Below are positions 1 to 6,574 of a stretch of DNA of 7,367 nt, piece by piece. The translations under genes were made by a program, and so were the position numbers. Under the pieces are notes generated by a model that saw only the letters and a list, made by a program, of their open reading frames with translations, did no database searches and was not told where the DNA came from. This stretch comes from Chloroflexota bacterium (GTDB lineage: Bacteria; Chloroflexota; Dehalococcoidia; Tepidiformales; Tepidiformaceae), in assembly GCA_021823905.1 (NCBI GenBank), contig JAKALX010000176.1, positions 1 through 7,367 on the forward strand, read 5' to 3'. Within the stretch, counting starts at the first letter, position 1; every line of letters starts with the position of its first letter.

Positions 1-768
1 CTCAACGCGAATACCGAGAGTTTGGGCCTCGTCCTCGCCGAGTTGGAGGGCATTCAGACGGTGGGTCGCGAGCAGCAGGACGATCCACGACAGGCCCACG
101 TAGGGCGCGGCGAGCTGAAGCTTCACCCAGCTCGCCGACGTGAAATCGCCGTAGAGCCACGAGAACACAACGAACGCCTTGTTCTCGTTGAGCATCATCA
201 GCAGCGTCGTCGCCGCTGTCGCCGTCGCGGAGACCGCCACCCCGGCGAGGATGTGGTTCGTCGTCGGGATTGTCCGGCCGACCCGCGCCAGCTCGTAGGT
301 CAGCGCGACGGCGGCAAGTGCGCCCAGGAATGCGAACAGGGCGATGTACCCGAACCCGTAGTAGTCCAGGGGCAACGGCGACACAATGGCGACCGCCGCC
401 CCCAGACCGGCGCCAGCCGCGACGCCGATCAGGTATGGGTCGGCGAGCGGGTTCCGGAACACGGCCTGGTAAGTCGCGCCGCTCAGCGAGAGCGTCGCCC
501 CAACCATCCCCGCGAGCAGCACGCGAGGCAGCCGCACGTTCCAGATGATCGTGTCCGAGGCGCCCGTCGCGGCATCGTGCCGGAGCCCAAGGTGCCGCGC
601 GATAGCGGCCGCGGTCGTTGGCAGCGGGATGCCGACGGCGCCGATCGACGTGGCGAGCAGGATCGACACGAGCAGCAGCGGCAGGCCGAGCGCCAGCACC
701 AGGCGCGAAACCTGCCCGACGCCGGCGCTCCTCACAACCACCTGCCGAACCCGCACCGCCGCTGTCAT
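1..768 (-). CDS. btuC: BtuC/FecCD-family ABC permease, 3'-truncated by window edge
   Basis: Membrane permease of a vitamin B12 or iron-siderophore type ABC importer; it would form the homodimeric channel that accepts substrate from the neighbouring binding protein. I translated 256 residues from the ATG at 768, and the frame stays open to base 1. Visible family marks are hydrophobic helices (about residues 21-45, 83-98, 112-130, 140-160, 174-192, 221-236), RLPR at 79-82, NPLADPYLIGV at 106-116, and LGEDEAQTLGIRV at 243-255, the cytoplasmic coupling region that docks on the ATPase. Full-length members have about 330-350 residues, so roughly 80-100 are missing off-window. The start overlaps the upstream gene's stop as ATGA, implying translational coupling. 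Cobalamin as substrate is inferred from the riboswitch at the head of the operon; heme or siderophore permeases look alike. An ATPase gene is expected beyond base 1. Confidence 0.93.
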   Translation of the reverse strand, partial: MTAAVRVRQVVVRSAGVGQVSRLVLALGLPLLLVSILLATSIGAVGIPLPTTAAAIARHLGLRHDAATGASDTIIWNVRLPRVLLAGMVGATLSLSGATYQAVFRNPLADPYLIGVAAGAGLGAAVAIVSPLPLDYYGFGYIALFAFLGALAAVALTYELARVGRTIPTTNHILAGVAVSATATAATTLLMMLNENKAFVVFSWLYGDFTSASWVKLQLAAPYVGLSWIVLLLATHRLNALQLGEDEAQTLGIRVE

Positions 769-1742
769 TTCAGATCCGGGTAGAGAATGCCGACGAGCTG
801 CTCGAGCGCGTCGACCACGCGCGGCCCCGGGCGGTTGTAGACGTTGACATCGACGGCGAACACGCGGCCGTTCTTCACCGCTAGCAGATTCGACCAGCCC
901 GGCCGGCTCTTCACCGTCTCGAGCGACTGGCCGCCGCTCGTGCCGTCGGCGAGCAGGATCACCTGCGGGTTCGCGTTGATGACCGTCTCCGCCGAAAGCT
1001 GCGGGAACTGGGTCGTTGCTCCCTGCGCCACGTTCTTGGCCTTGAGCAGCGTTAGCAGCGCGCCGATGAACGTGTTCGGGGCGGCCGTGTACAGGTCCGG
1101 CGAGAGCTCGTAAAACACGAGCGGCCCGTCAGTCACCGAGGCGACCCGCTTCTGGATTGCGTCGATGCGCTGCTGCATTCCGTTGGCCAGCTTGTCGCCG
1201 TCGTTCGAATGGCCCGTGAGCTTGCCAATGGTGCGGACCTGCGCGATCACGCCCTTGAGGTCCTCGGGCTCCTTGAAAAGGACGGCCCGCATCCCGAGAT
1301 CCCTGAACTGCTTGACCTGGCCCTCCTGCCTGGTCGCCATGATGACGAGGTCCGGCTGGAGCGCGAGCGCCGGCTCGGGCGCCGGGTTCGAGTACTCGAG
1401 CTTCGTCTTCGTGCTCGTCTCGGACGGGTAGTCCGAGAACCTGTCAACGCCGACGACCTGTCCGCCGGCTCCCACCGCGAAGAGGATCTCCGTGGCGCCG
1501 GGCGAATACGAGATGATCCGCCTGGGCGCCTCTTTGAAGGTCACCGCGGTCCCGCCCGAATCCGTCAGGGTGAACGGGAATGACGCGACAGGAGTCGCGG
1601 TCGCGGATGCGACGGGCGGTTGGGCCGTCGCGGTGGACGGTGCCGGCGAACTGTCGTCTCCACCACAGGCGTTCGCGGCCAGGAGTGCGATCGCCACAAG
1701 CGCAAGCAACGGACGGGTACGAGAGAAAATGGAACGGATCAA
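765..1742 (-). CDS. btuF: BtuF-like corrinoid-binding lipoprotein (periplasmic-binding-protein family 2)
   Basis: Extracytoplasmic binding protein of 325 residues that captures substrate, probably cobalamin or a cobinamide, for the BtuC-like permease downstream. The N-terminus has basic residues, a hydrophobic stretch and Cys26 in LAANAC, a slightly atypical lipobox, followed by a Ser/Thr/Pro/Ala-rich linker to about residue 54. The binding fold begins near RRIISYSPGATEILFAVGAG (74-93), includes GWSNLLAVKNGRVFAVD (282-298) and ends with RPGPRVVDALEQL (304-316). Glu85 and Glu252 sit where the family's lobe glutamates salt-bridge to the permease. The start is TTG at 1742: an AAGGAG at 1748-1753 lies 5 bases ahead, and the signal peptide begins directly after it. 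Substrate assignment depends on the riboswitch in its leader; the fold alone would also fit heme or siderophore binding. Confidence 0.93.
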   Translation of the reverse strand: MIRSIFSRTRPLLALVAIALLAANACGGDDSSPAPSTATAQPPVASATATPVASFPFTLTDSGGTAVTFKEAPRRIISYSPGATEILFAVGAGGQVVGVDRFSDYPSETSTKTKLEYSNPAPEPALALQPDLVIMATRQEGQVKQFRDLGMRAVLFKEPEDLKGVIAQVRTIGKLTGHSNDGDKLANGMQQRIDAIQKRVASVTDGPLVFYELSPDLYTAAPNTFIGALLTLLKAKNVAQGATTQFPQLSAETVINANPQVILLADGTSGGQSLETVKSRPGWSNLLAVKNGRVFAVDVNVYNRPGPRVVDALEQLVGILYPDLK

Positions 1743-1748
1743 GTGAAC

Positions 1749-1783
1749 TCCTTCGAGCGTGGGGCTGAATGTGCGTCGAAGGA
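1749..1783 (-). promoter_or_regulatory. Hairpin sequestering the btuF Shine-Dalgarno sequence
   Basis: On the minus strand TCCTTCGA (1783-1776) is perfectly complementary to TCGAAGGA (1756-1749), giving an 8-bp stem with a 19-base loop. The 3' arm contains GAAGGA of the btuF ribosome-binding site (AAGGAG, 1753-1748), so the folded form would block initiation at the TTG start. This resembles the translational expression platforms of many cobalamin riboswitches. Whether it responds to the upstream aptamer is inference; no competing pairing was identified. Confidence 0.5.
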
Positions 1784-1808
1784 CAGTCGTCGAGCGGGCG
1801 GCGAACGC

Positions 1809-1826
1809 CCCTGCCGGGCGGCAGGG
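1809..1826 (-). other. GC-rich leader hairpin without U tract
   Basis: Seven perfect base pairs (CCCTGCC with GGCAGGG) close a 4-base loop between the terminator and the ribosome-binding-site hairpin. No run of T follows on either strand, so it is not an obvious terminator. It may be a structural part of the btuF leader. Confidence 0.4.
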
Positions 1827-1852
1827 CCTCAGTGGCGGTCACGCCGGGCACG

Positions 1853-1878
1853 AAAAGACCCGGCCTGGCAGCCGGGTC
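1853..1878 (-). terminator. Intrinsic terminator in the btuF leader (riboswitch expression platform)
   Basis: Minus-strand GACCCGGC (1878-1871), loop TGCCAG, then GCCGGGTC (1864-1857) form a perfect 8-bp GC-rich stem, directly followed by TTTT (1856-1853). It lies 26 bases past the P13 hairpin of the cobalamin riboswitch and 111 bases before the btuF start, the expected place for premature termination when ligand is bound. The U tract is only four long, so termination may be partial. Confidence 0.72.
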
Positions 1879-1903
1879 GTAACCATTGATTCGGGCGGCC
1901 GAT

Positions 1904-2043
1904 TCAACGGTGACGTCGATCCTCTTCTGCGAAGGCTTCGAACGCGAACAAACGGAACGTGGTTCCTGGCTTGTCCACCTGCGTGAACTCACAGTTGCGC
2001 GACAGCCCCGGGTTCTCACCGGGTTCCCTGGCGATCCGTTTGC
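1904..2043 (-). ncRNA. Cobalamin riboswitch, compact form
   Basis: The minus strand carries the conserved cobalamin-riboswitch core. P1/P2 is CAAACGGA (2042-2035) with TCCGTTTG (1956-1949), extended by two pairs across a T-T mismatch. GGGAA is followed by P5, CCCGG (2023-2019) with CCGGG (2011-2007), closing the 7-base loop TGAGAAC. Next come a P6-like GCTG...CAAC and the J6/3 signature GCAACTGTGA. Then comes a short P7 hairpin, GTTCAC and GTGGAC around GCAG, and the B12-box AAGCCAGGAACC. A P13-like hairpin (1919-1904, TCGAC and GTTGA) presents loop GTCACC. The large P8-P12 arm of classical forms is absent. It controls the btuF-btuC operon, most likely repressing it when cobalamin is bound. 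The exact ligand form (adenosyl-, methyl- or hydroxocobalamin) cannot be told from sequence alone. Confidence 0.87.
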
Positions 2044-2085
2044 ATATTCAGCTGAAAGGTGCGCGCGCCTCGCGGCGCTGTTGGG

Positions 2086-2115
2086 AGTCTATGCGAGAGA
2101 CTCGCCGGCCCGCAA
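2086..2115 (-). promoter_or_regulatory. Weak candidate promoter for the riboswitch-btuF transcript
   Basis: Minus-strand TTGCGG (2115-2110) and TAGACT (2091-2086) are separated by 18 bases. The match to TTGACA/TATAAT is modest (3/6 and 4/6), but the expected start near 2079 lies about 36 bases ahead of riboswitch P1, a sensible position. The 164 bases between the DppC-type gene and the riboswitch hold no gene and no clear terminator, so read-through from the upstream operon is also possible. Confidence 0.25.
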
Positions 2116-2207
2116 CTCGCACGCTCGCAAGCACGCCGGACCCAGGTTCTTGCTGACAGGCGAGCAGGTAGCGGCGCCGCCACATCCCGGGACCGGCGGC
2201 CGCGGAC

Positions 2208-3131
2208 CTACTTCCGCAGTCGCGGATCCAGCACGTCGCGCAGCGCGTCACCGAAGATATTGAAGCCGAAGACCGCCGCGCCGATGAACAGGCCCGGATA
2301 GACGGCCAGGCCGGGTGCGGCACGCATGTACTGGCGGCCTTCCACCGAGAGCATCTGGCCCCACGACGGCTGGCCGACCGGCCCGAAGCCGAGGAAGCTG
2401 AGGGTCGCCTCCGCGAGGATGACACCGCCGAGCCCCACCGTCGCGTTCACCAGCATCAGGGGGAAAACGTTCGGCAGAATGCAGCGCAGCATGATGCGCG
2501 TGTGCCCGGCCCCCATCGACTCGGCGGCTTCAACAAACGCGGCGCCCTTGAGCGTCAGCACCTGCGAGCGGATAACGCGCGAGCTGCCGGCGATGCTCAA
2601 TATCCCCATGGCAAGAACCAGCGCGAGGACAATGTTCACGTTCGGCATGCGGCTCACGATACCCATGAACGTGATTAGAATGACGAGGTACGGCATCGCC
2701 TGCCAGGCGTCGACGAAACGCTGCACGATCTTGTCGAATGTGCCGCCGAAGTAGCCGCTGACAATCCCGAGCACGGCGGCCCCGGTGGCGCCGATGGCGA
2801 CGGCGCCGAAACCGACGGTGATCGAGATACGGGCGCCAAAGATCAAGCGCGACAGGACATCCCTGCCGAGTCCGTCGGTCCCTAGCCAGTGCGCTGACGA
2901 CGATCCCTCCAGGGAATGGCGGATGTTCTGCTTGTTCGCCGCATAGGGCGCGACCTGTGGGGCGAAGATCGCCAGGAAGATGAGCGCGAAGACCATGAGC
3001 AGGCCGACGAACCCGAGCGGCTTGCGCCGGGCAAACCTGGCAAGGGCGTACACCATCCGCAACGGCAACGGGCGGTCCGAAGGGCTTCGATAGACAAACT
3101 CACCGGCTGTGGAAGTCACACGGGTTGCCAT
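2208..3131 (-). CDS. DppC/OppC-type ABC transporter permease
   Basis: Second inner-membrane subunit of an oligopeptide/dipeptide/nickel-type ABC importer, 307 residues, the usual family length. A cytoplasmic N-terminus is followed by a first membrane helix (about 39-58) and the OppC N-terminal-domain signature GTDGLGRDVLSR (84-95). More helices follow at about 104-128, 146-160, 166-182, 226-242 and 276-293. The EAA loop that contacts the ATPase is GAAFVEAAESMGAGHTRIML (196-215), followed by the conserved LPN (219-221). LSFLGFG (244-250) and the terminal GDALRDVLDPRLRK are also typical. The ATG at 3131 follows the upstream permease's stop by 3 bases, so the two are translationally coupled and probably form a heterodimeric channel. 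Substrate is not readable from sequence. No ATPase gene follows. Confidence 0.95.
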   Translation of the reverse strand: MATRVTSTAGEFVYRSPSDRPLPLRMVYALARFARRKPLGFVGLLMVFALIFLAIFAPQVAPYAANKQNIRHSLEGSSSAHWLGTDGLGRDVLSRLIFGARISITVGFGAVAIGATGAAVLGIVSGYFGGTFDKIVQRFVDAWQAMPYLVILITFMGIVSRMPNVNIVLALVLAMGILSIAGSSRVIRSQVLTLKGAAFVEAAESMGAGHTRIMLRCILPNVFPLMLVNATVGLGGVILAEATLSFLGFGPVGQPSWGQMLSVEGRQYMRAAPGLAVYPGLFIGAAVFGFNIFGDALRDVLDPRLRK

Positions 3132-3134
3132 GGG

Positions 3135-4115
3135 CTAGTACTTAATCCTGCGGTCGAGGAATGGGTAAGAGAGGTCGACGGCGAGGTTCGCCATCACAAT
3201 AAGGAAGGCGAAGACAAGGTTCGTAGACTGGATGACCGGGTAGTCCATGCGGGTCACCGAACCGACCAGGTACTGCCCCATCCCCGGCAGCGTAAAGATC
3301 GACTCGAAGATGGCGGTACCGGCGATCAGGCCTGGGAGGCTGAGCCCAATCACCGTAACGACCGGCACCAGCGCATTGCGCATGGCGTGACGAACGATCA
3401 CGGTCCGCTCGGTGAGACCCTTCGACCGGGCCGTGCGCACGTAGTCCTGGCGCATCACTTCGAGCATCTGCGTTCGGACGATGCGCATGAGCCCGGCGCT
3501 CGGCGTCAGTCCGATCAGCAGCGCTGGTAGCCACATGATCTTTAAGTGGGCCACAGGATCGTCCTGGATGTAGCGGAACTGGGTGCCCAGCGGAGGCGCC
3601 CAGTTATACCAGATCGAACCCAGGGTAATGATCATGATCGCGATCCAGAACCCGGGGACTGACTGGAGCATGATGAAAATCGATCGCAGGAAGTAGTCGG
3701 GCCACCGGTCCTGCCAGAGGGCGGCGGCAACACCCAGAGGAATGGCAACCAGGAGGCCGCTGGTAAGACCGATCAGTCCAAGCTCGAGAGAAACCGGGAG
3801 GCGGTCCTTCAACTCGGCTGCGACTGTGCGCCCGTTGAAGATCGACGTTCCGAGATCGCCCGTGAAGATTCCACCGATCCAATCGACGTAGCGGCTTGCC
3901 AGGTCGGTTGGGTTGCTGCTCAGGCCATACTCGGTTCGCAGCTCAGCGGCGCGTTGCGGATCGTTATGGGACACGTCGGCCGCCAAAATATCGACGGCAT
4001 CGGCGTAGAAAATCGGCACAATCACACGCAGCAGCACGAAGACGATAATGGTGACGAGCCAGAGCGAGAGAGCTGCAAGCATGAGCCGTTGCAACACGTA
4101 ACGTCCCAATCTCAT
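3135..4115 (-). CDS. DppB/OppB-type ABC transporter permease
   Basis: First inner-membrane subunit of the oligopeptide-type importer, 326 residues from the ATG at 4115. It opens with the family-typical MRLGRYVLQRLMLAALSLWL, a membrane helix (about 10-35), and a long extracytoplasmic segment with GDLGTS (87-92). Further helices lie at about 110-134, 146-169, 195-208, 251-272 and 300-316. The EAA loop is DYVRTARSKGLTERTVIVRH (224-243) then RNALVP (246-251), and FTLPGMGQYL (274-283) is also characteristic. The frame is open upstream to an ATG at 4238, which would add 41 residues. I prefer 4115 because homologues begin here, an AGGA lies 4 bases ahead, and the extra part would be translated across a strong intergenic hairpin into an Arg-rich stretch. 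That upstream frame also encodes LWFDSAKYTG, resembling the end of the binding protein. Confidence 0.92.
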   Translation of the reverse strand: MRLGRYVLQRLMLAALSLWLVTIIVFVLLRVIVPIFYADAVDILAADVSHNDPQRAAELRTEYGLSSNPTDLASRYVDWIGGIFTGDLGTSIFNGRTVAAELKDRLPVSLELGLIGLTSGLLVAIPLGVAAALWQDRWPDYFLRSIFIMLQSVPGFWIAIMIITLGSIWYNWAPPLGTQFRYIQDDPVAHLKIMWLPALLIGLTPSAGLMRIVRTQMLEVMRQDYVRTARSKGLTERTVIVRHAMRNALVPVVTVIGLSLPGLIAGTAIFESIFTLPGMGQYLVGSVTRMDYPVIQSTNLVFAFLIVMANLAVDLSYPFLDRRIKY

Positions 4116-4122
4116 CCAGTCC

Positions 4123-4165
4123 TGGCCTGTGTATTTTGCGCTGTCGAACCACAGGCGGGCTTCGA
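4123..4165 (-). repeat. Degenerate copy of the binding-protein gene's 3' end
   Basis: Just upstream of the DppB-type start, the same reading frame encodes LWFDSAKYTG. The binding protein at 4261-6123 ends in LWFDKSKYTG. Over 37 aligned bases (near 4126-4162 against 4264-4300) I count about 12 mismatches. It may be a relic of a second binding-protein gene lost by deletion, or part of a longer permease N-terminus. Confidence 0.55.
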
Positions 4166-4192
4166 CACGTTCGTTGGTTGCTTCGGCCGTCC

Positions 4193-4231
4193 CCAGGAGG
4201 GGCCGGCATCGCCGACGGCGGCCCCTCCTGG
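4193..4231 (-). other. Strong intergenic hairpin between binding protein and permease
   Basis: CCAGGAGGGGCCG (4193-4205) pairs perfectly with CGGCCCCTCCTGG (4219-4231), a 13-bp GC-rich stem with a 13-base loop. It begins 29 bases past the binding-protein stop. Neither side is followed by a T run, so it is not a standard intrinsic terminator. In ABC operons such hairpins often protect the mRNA 3' end of the binding-protein gene, or slow read-through, so that binding protein exceeds permease; that role here is inference. Confidence 0.7.
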
Positions 4232-4260
4232 CGTTCACACTTGTTCGGAGCCCGGGCAGG

Positions 4261-6123
4261 CTAGCCCGTGTACTTGCTCTTATCGAACCAGAGGTGCTCT
4301 GCCTGCGAGAACCGCTGGGATTCGGTGTCCCAGGCCCGATGGACGCCGGAGTTCCCGGCCCACGGCCAGTAGAACGTGAAGCTGGTGCCGGTCGTTGTGC
4401 TTGGGAACGGGATGGTCGGCATGGTCGTGGCGACGTACTTCTGCCAATCCTTGATCATCTGCATGCGCTTCTGCGGGTCCATCTCCCTGCGCTGATCCTC
4501 GATCATCTTGTCCGACTTGGCGTCGATCGTGTCCGTGCCCTTGAAGGCGACCTTCTGGCGCGACCCCTTGCTGTGGTAGTAGGCGAAGATGTGGCCGTCG
4601 GGGTCGCCCGGGTAGTCGGTCGTGGCGGCGACGGCGATACCCTTGAAGTCCGCCTTGTTCCAGTAGTACTTCGGCAGGTATTCGGTGGCGTACGGGGGAT
4701 TGACCTGCTTCAGCTTGAAGAGGCCGTCGGCTTCCAGGAAGCCCTTGAACGTCTCGGCCCACTTCGGGAAGTCCGTGCCGTAGTACGCCTCTGGAATCCA
4801 CGCGATCTCGGTCTCGATCGGGGTCGTGATCCCGGCTGCCGCGAGGAGCTTCTTCGCCTCGGCGACGTTGTAAGTGAAGGACTTCGCGCCCTCACCCATC
4901 TCGGCGCTCCGCGGATCGACCCAGTACCCGGCCGCGGCCCAGCCAGAGGAGAGGTGCGAATTCAGCTTCACCTCCAGCGGGTAGCCGGCTGCCCGCAGCG
5001 CGGTGACGTTCTGCCAGGTGTCGACGTATGCGTCACGGTCGATGAGCATCGACGCGGCCACGCGCACGCGCGGATCCCGAAACGGTGAATCCGGCTGCAT
5101 GCCGAAGTCCAGCTGATAGCAGTTCTTGAGCAGTGAATTCTGGTCTACCCACGCGTCGGGCAGGTTCTTGTGCATCCCGATCACGTCTTTCAGTGGAGGC
5201 GTGTAGCCCCAGATCTTCTTGGCGCGGAACTGCGCGTCCGCAACTGCGGTCTCGGTGATGATGGGCATGTCGATGCCGTCCAGCATCACTTTGTCGGCGT
5301 TCCAGTAGTTGGGGTTCCGCTTGAACGTGTAGCCGACGCTGCGCTGGTAGCTCTCCAGGATCCAGGGGCCGCCGGAGCGCGTTTCGGTGACCGGGTTGAA
5401 GCCGTTGGGAACGCTCGGACCCTCCGACTCGCGTGGCATGACCAGGAGGTTGCGGTCGTAGGCCAGCTGGCCCATCACCGCCGCCATCGGGAAGGCCAGC
5501 TTGAACTGCACGGTGCTCTTGTCGATCGCGGTCACGCCGGTGATTGGCGCCAGCTTCGAAGCCACGTTGGCTAGGTCGATGCGGGTCTGGCCTTTCGCAG
5601 CGTACTTGTTCCACGAAAAGACGACGTCGTCGGCGTCGATCGGGCGGCCGTTGAGCTTGGGATCCCAGGCCGCCTTCGGCTGCAGCTTGAAGTTGATGGT
5701 GGTCGCGTCGGGCTGCTCCCAGCTTGCGGCCAGGTTCGCCTCAACCCCGCCGGTGGACGCGACCCTGAATCCGTCCTTGTACCGAAGGAGCGTGGGATAA
5801 ATGTAGGCGGTCTGGTAGTTGGAGCTGTACGACGTCGCCGAGAGCGGGTCGAGCGTGACATCGCCCACGTAGTAGGTCGTGTACGTGCCGCCCTTGACGG
5901 CCTTCGCGCTTGTGTCTTCCCTCTGGTAGAGGAAGCTCTTGACTTCCGCCTGCTTGGAGGCCGAAGCCGTTGGCGCATCCACGACGCTCTGTTCGCCGCT
6001 GTCGCCTCCGCCGCAGGCCGCGGAGATGGCCATCGCGGCCGACGCCGCCGCCGTGCCCTGCAGCACCCGCCGGCGGCTGAACCTCCGGCCTCGCTGCTGG
6101 TCCCAATATTCGCTACGTTGCAT
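4261..6123 (-). CDS. Tat-exported lipoprotein, family 5 extracellular solute-binding protein (peptide/nickel type)
   Basis: Substrate-binding lipoprotein of the oligopeptide-type importer, 620 residues from the ATG at 6123. The N-terminus has the twin-arginine region RRFSRRRVLQG (13-23), an Ala-rich hydrophobic stretch and lipobox ISAAC with Cys37, then a low-complexity linker. The mature part shows the family-5 opening GGTYTTYYVGDVTLDPLSAT (about 84-103), followed by LAASWEQPDATTINFKLQP and the ADDVVFSWNKY segment that starts domain I. Length is near the upper end of the family's usual 500-620. An AGGTGA (6129-6134) sits 5 bases ahead of this ATG. An in-frame ATG at 6171 would add 16 residues but lacks such a site and would push the Tat motif inward. 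It heads the operon with the two permeases downstream. The ligand is not predictable here; oligopeptides are the default guess. Confidence 0.93.
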   Translation of the reverse strand: MQRSEYWDQQRGRRFSRRRVLQGTAAASAAMAISAACGGGDSGEQSVVDAPTASASKQAEVKSFLYQREDTSAKAVKGGTYTTYYVGDVTLDPLSATSYSSNYQTAYIYPTLLRYKDGFRVASTGGVEANLAASWEQPDATTINFKLQPKAAWDPKLNGRPIDADDVVFSWNKYAAKGQTRIDLANVASKLAPITGVTAIDKSTVQFKLAFPMAAVMGQLAYDRNLLVMPRESEGPSVPNGFNPVTETRSGGPWILESYQRSVGYTFKRNPNYWNADKVMLDGIDMPIITETAVADAQFRAKKIWGYTPPLKDVIGMHKNLPDAWVDQNSLLKNCYQLDFGMQPDSPFRDPRVRVAASMLIDRDAYVDTWQNVTALRAAGYPLEVKLNSHLSSGWAAAGYWVDPRSAEMGEGAKSFTYNVAEAKKLLAAAGITTPIETEIAWIPEAYYGTDFPKWAETFKGFLEADGLFKLKQVNPPYATEYLPKYYWNKADFKGIAVAATTDYPGDPDGHIFAYYHSKGSRQKVAFKGTDTIDAKSDKMIEDQRREMDPQKRMQMIKDWQKYVATTMPTIPFPSTTTGTSFTFYWPWAGNSGVHRAWDTESQRFSQAEHLWFDKSKYTG

Positions 6124-6574
6124 CTGATTCACCTGCCCAATGGTATGTTGGCGTGCCCAAGATGGGACCAAACTAGCCCCGGTTCAGGTGAGATCAAGGA
6201 GGGTTTACCAACCGCTCTGGTTCGTGGACACACAAACACGGCGAGAGGCGTCACGTTCGAACGCTCCGCACAGACACTTCCAACGCGGCGTGGTCGCGTC
6301 GAAAGTCATGACAATGTGGATCCGTTTCGGCGGCCTCCTGCGTTTCGCCGACGAAGGTGTGATTGACGGCGTTCTACACCCATCGCGCGCTCAATGTCAA
6401 CTATTGAAACAATCACTACAGGGGACGACAAACGTAGCCACATCTCGGCCTGGAGAAGGCCATGGCTCGAATCAGCAAAGTCCGTCACAATCCCGATGTG
6501 CATCAGGACGTACAGTGCCGCCGCTCACACCGCGACCCGGCACAAGAAGAGCGGAAAAGGGATCAGAAGAGGCC
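6124..6574. other. Intergenic region without a convincing gene
   Basis: About 450 bases between the tRNA and the binding-protein gene. Reading frames here are short, lack ribosome-binding sites and resemble no family I know. The region holds a candidate promoter at 6371-6400 and the binding-protein ribosome-binding site. A CCTTTTCC stretch just past the tRNA has no stem in front of it and does not make a terminator. Confidence 0.6.
6371..6400 (-). promoter_or_regulatory. Candidate promoter for the solute-binding protein operon
   Basis: Minus-strand TTGACA (6400-6395), a perfect -35 consensus, is followed after 18 bases by TAGAAC (6376-6371), a 4/6 match to the -10 box. Transcription would start near 6364 and leave a leader of about 240 bases before the ATG at 6123. 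An interrupted palindrome, TCAAT-N7-ATTGA (6391-6407), overlaps the -35 box and could be an operator half-site pair. This is a pattern match only. Confidence 0.4.

Noticed and set aside
22..783. Long plus-strand open frame of 253 codons
   Set aside because: It is antisense to the BtuC-like gene, is rich in Arg/Gln/His as GC-rich shadows are, and matches no family, whereas the opposite strand gives a clear permease.
4116..4238. Longer start for the DppB-type permease at 4238
   Set aside because: It would translate an Arg-rich stretch through a 13-bp hairpin and add residues absent from the family; the ATG at 4115 matches the usual N-terminus.
4129..5088. Plus-strand open frame of 319 codons
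   Set aside because: It lies antisense to the binding-protein gene; its composition is typical of a codon-position shadow and it has no recognisable domain.
6306..6503. Minus-strand open frame of 65 codons upstream of the binding protein
   Set aside because: No ribosome-binding site, no family resemblance, Arg-rich end, and the candidate promoter lies inside it.
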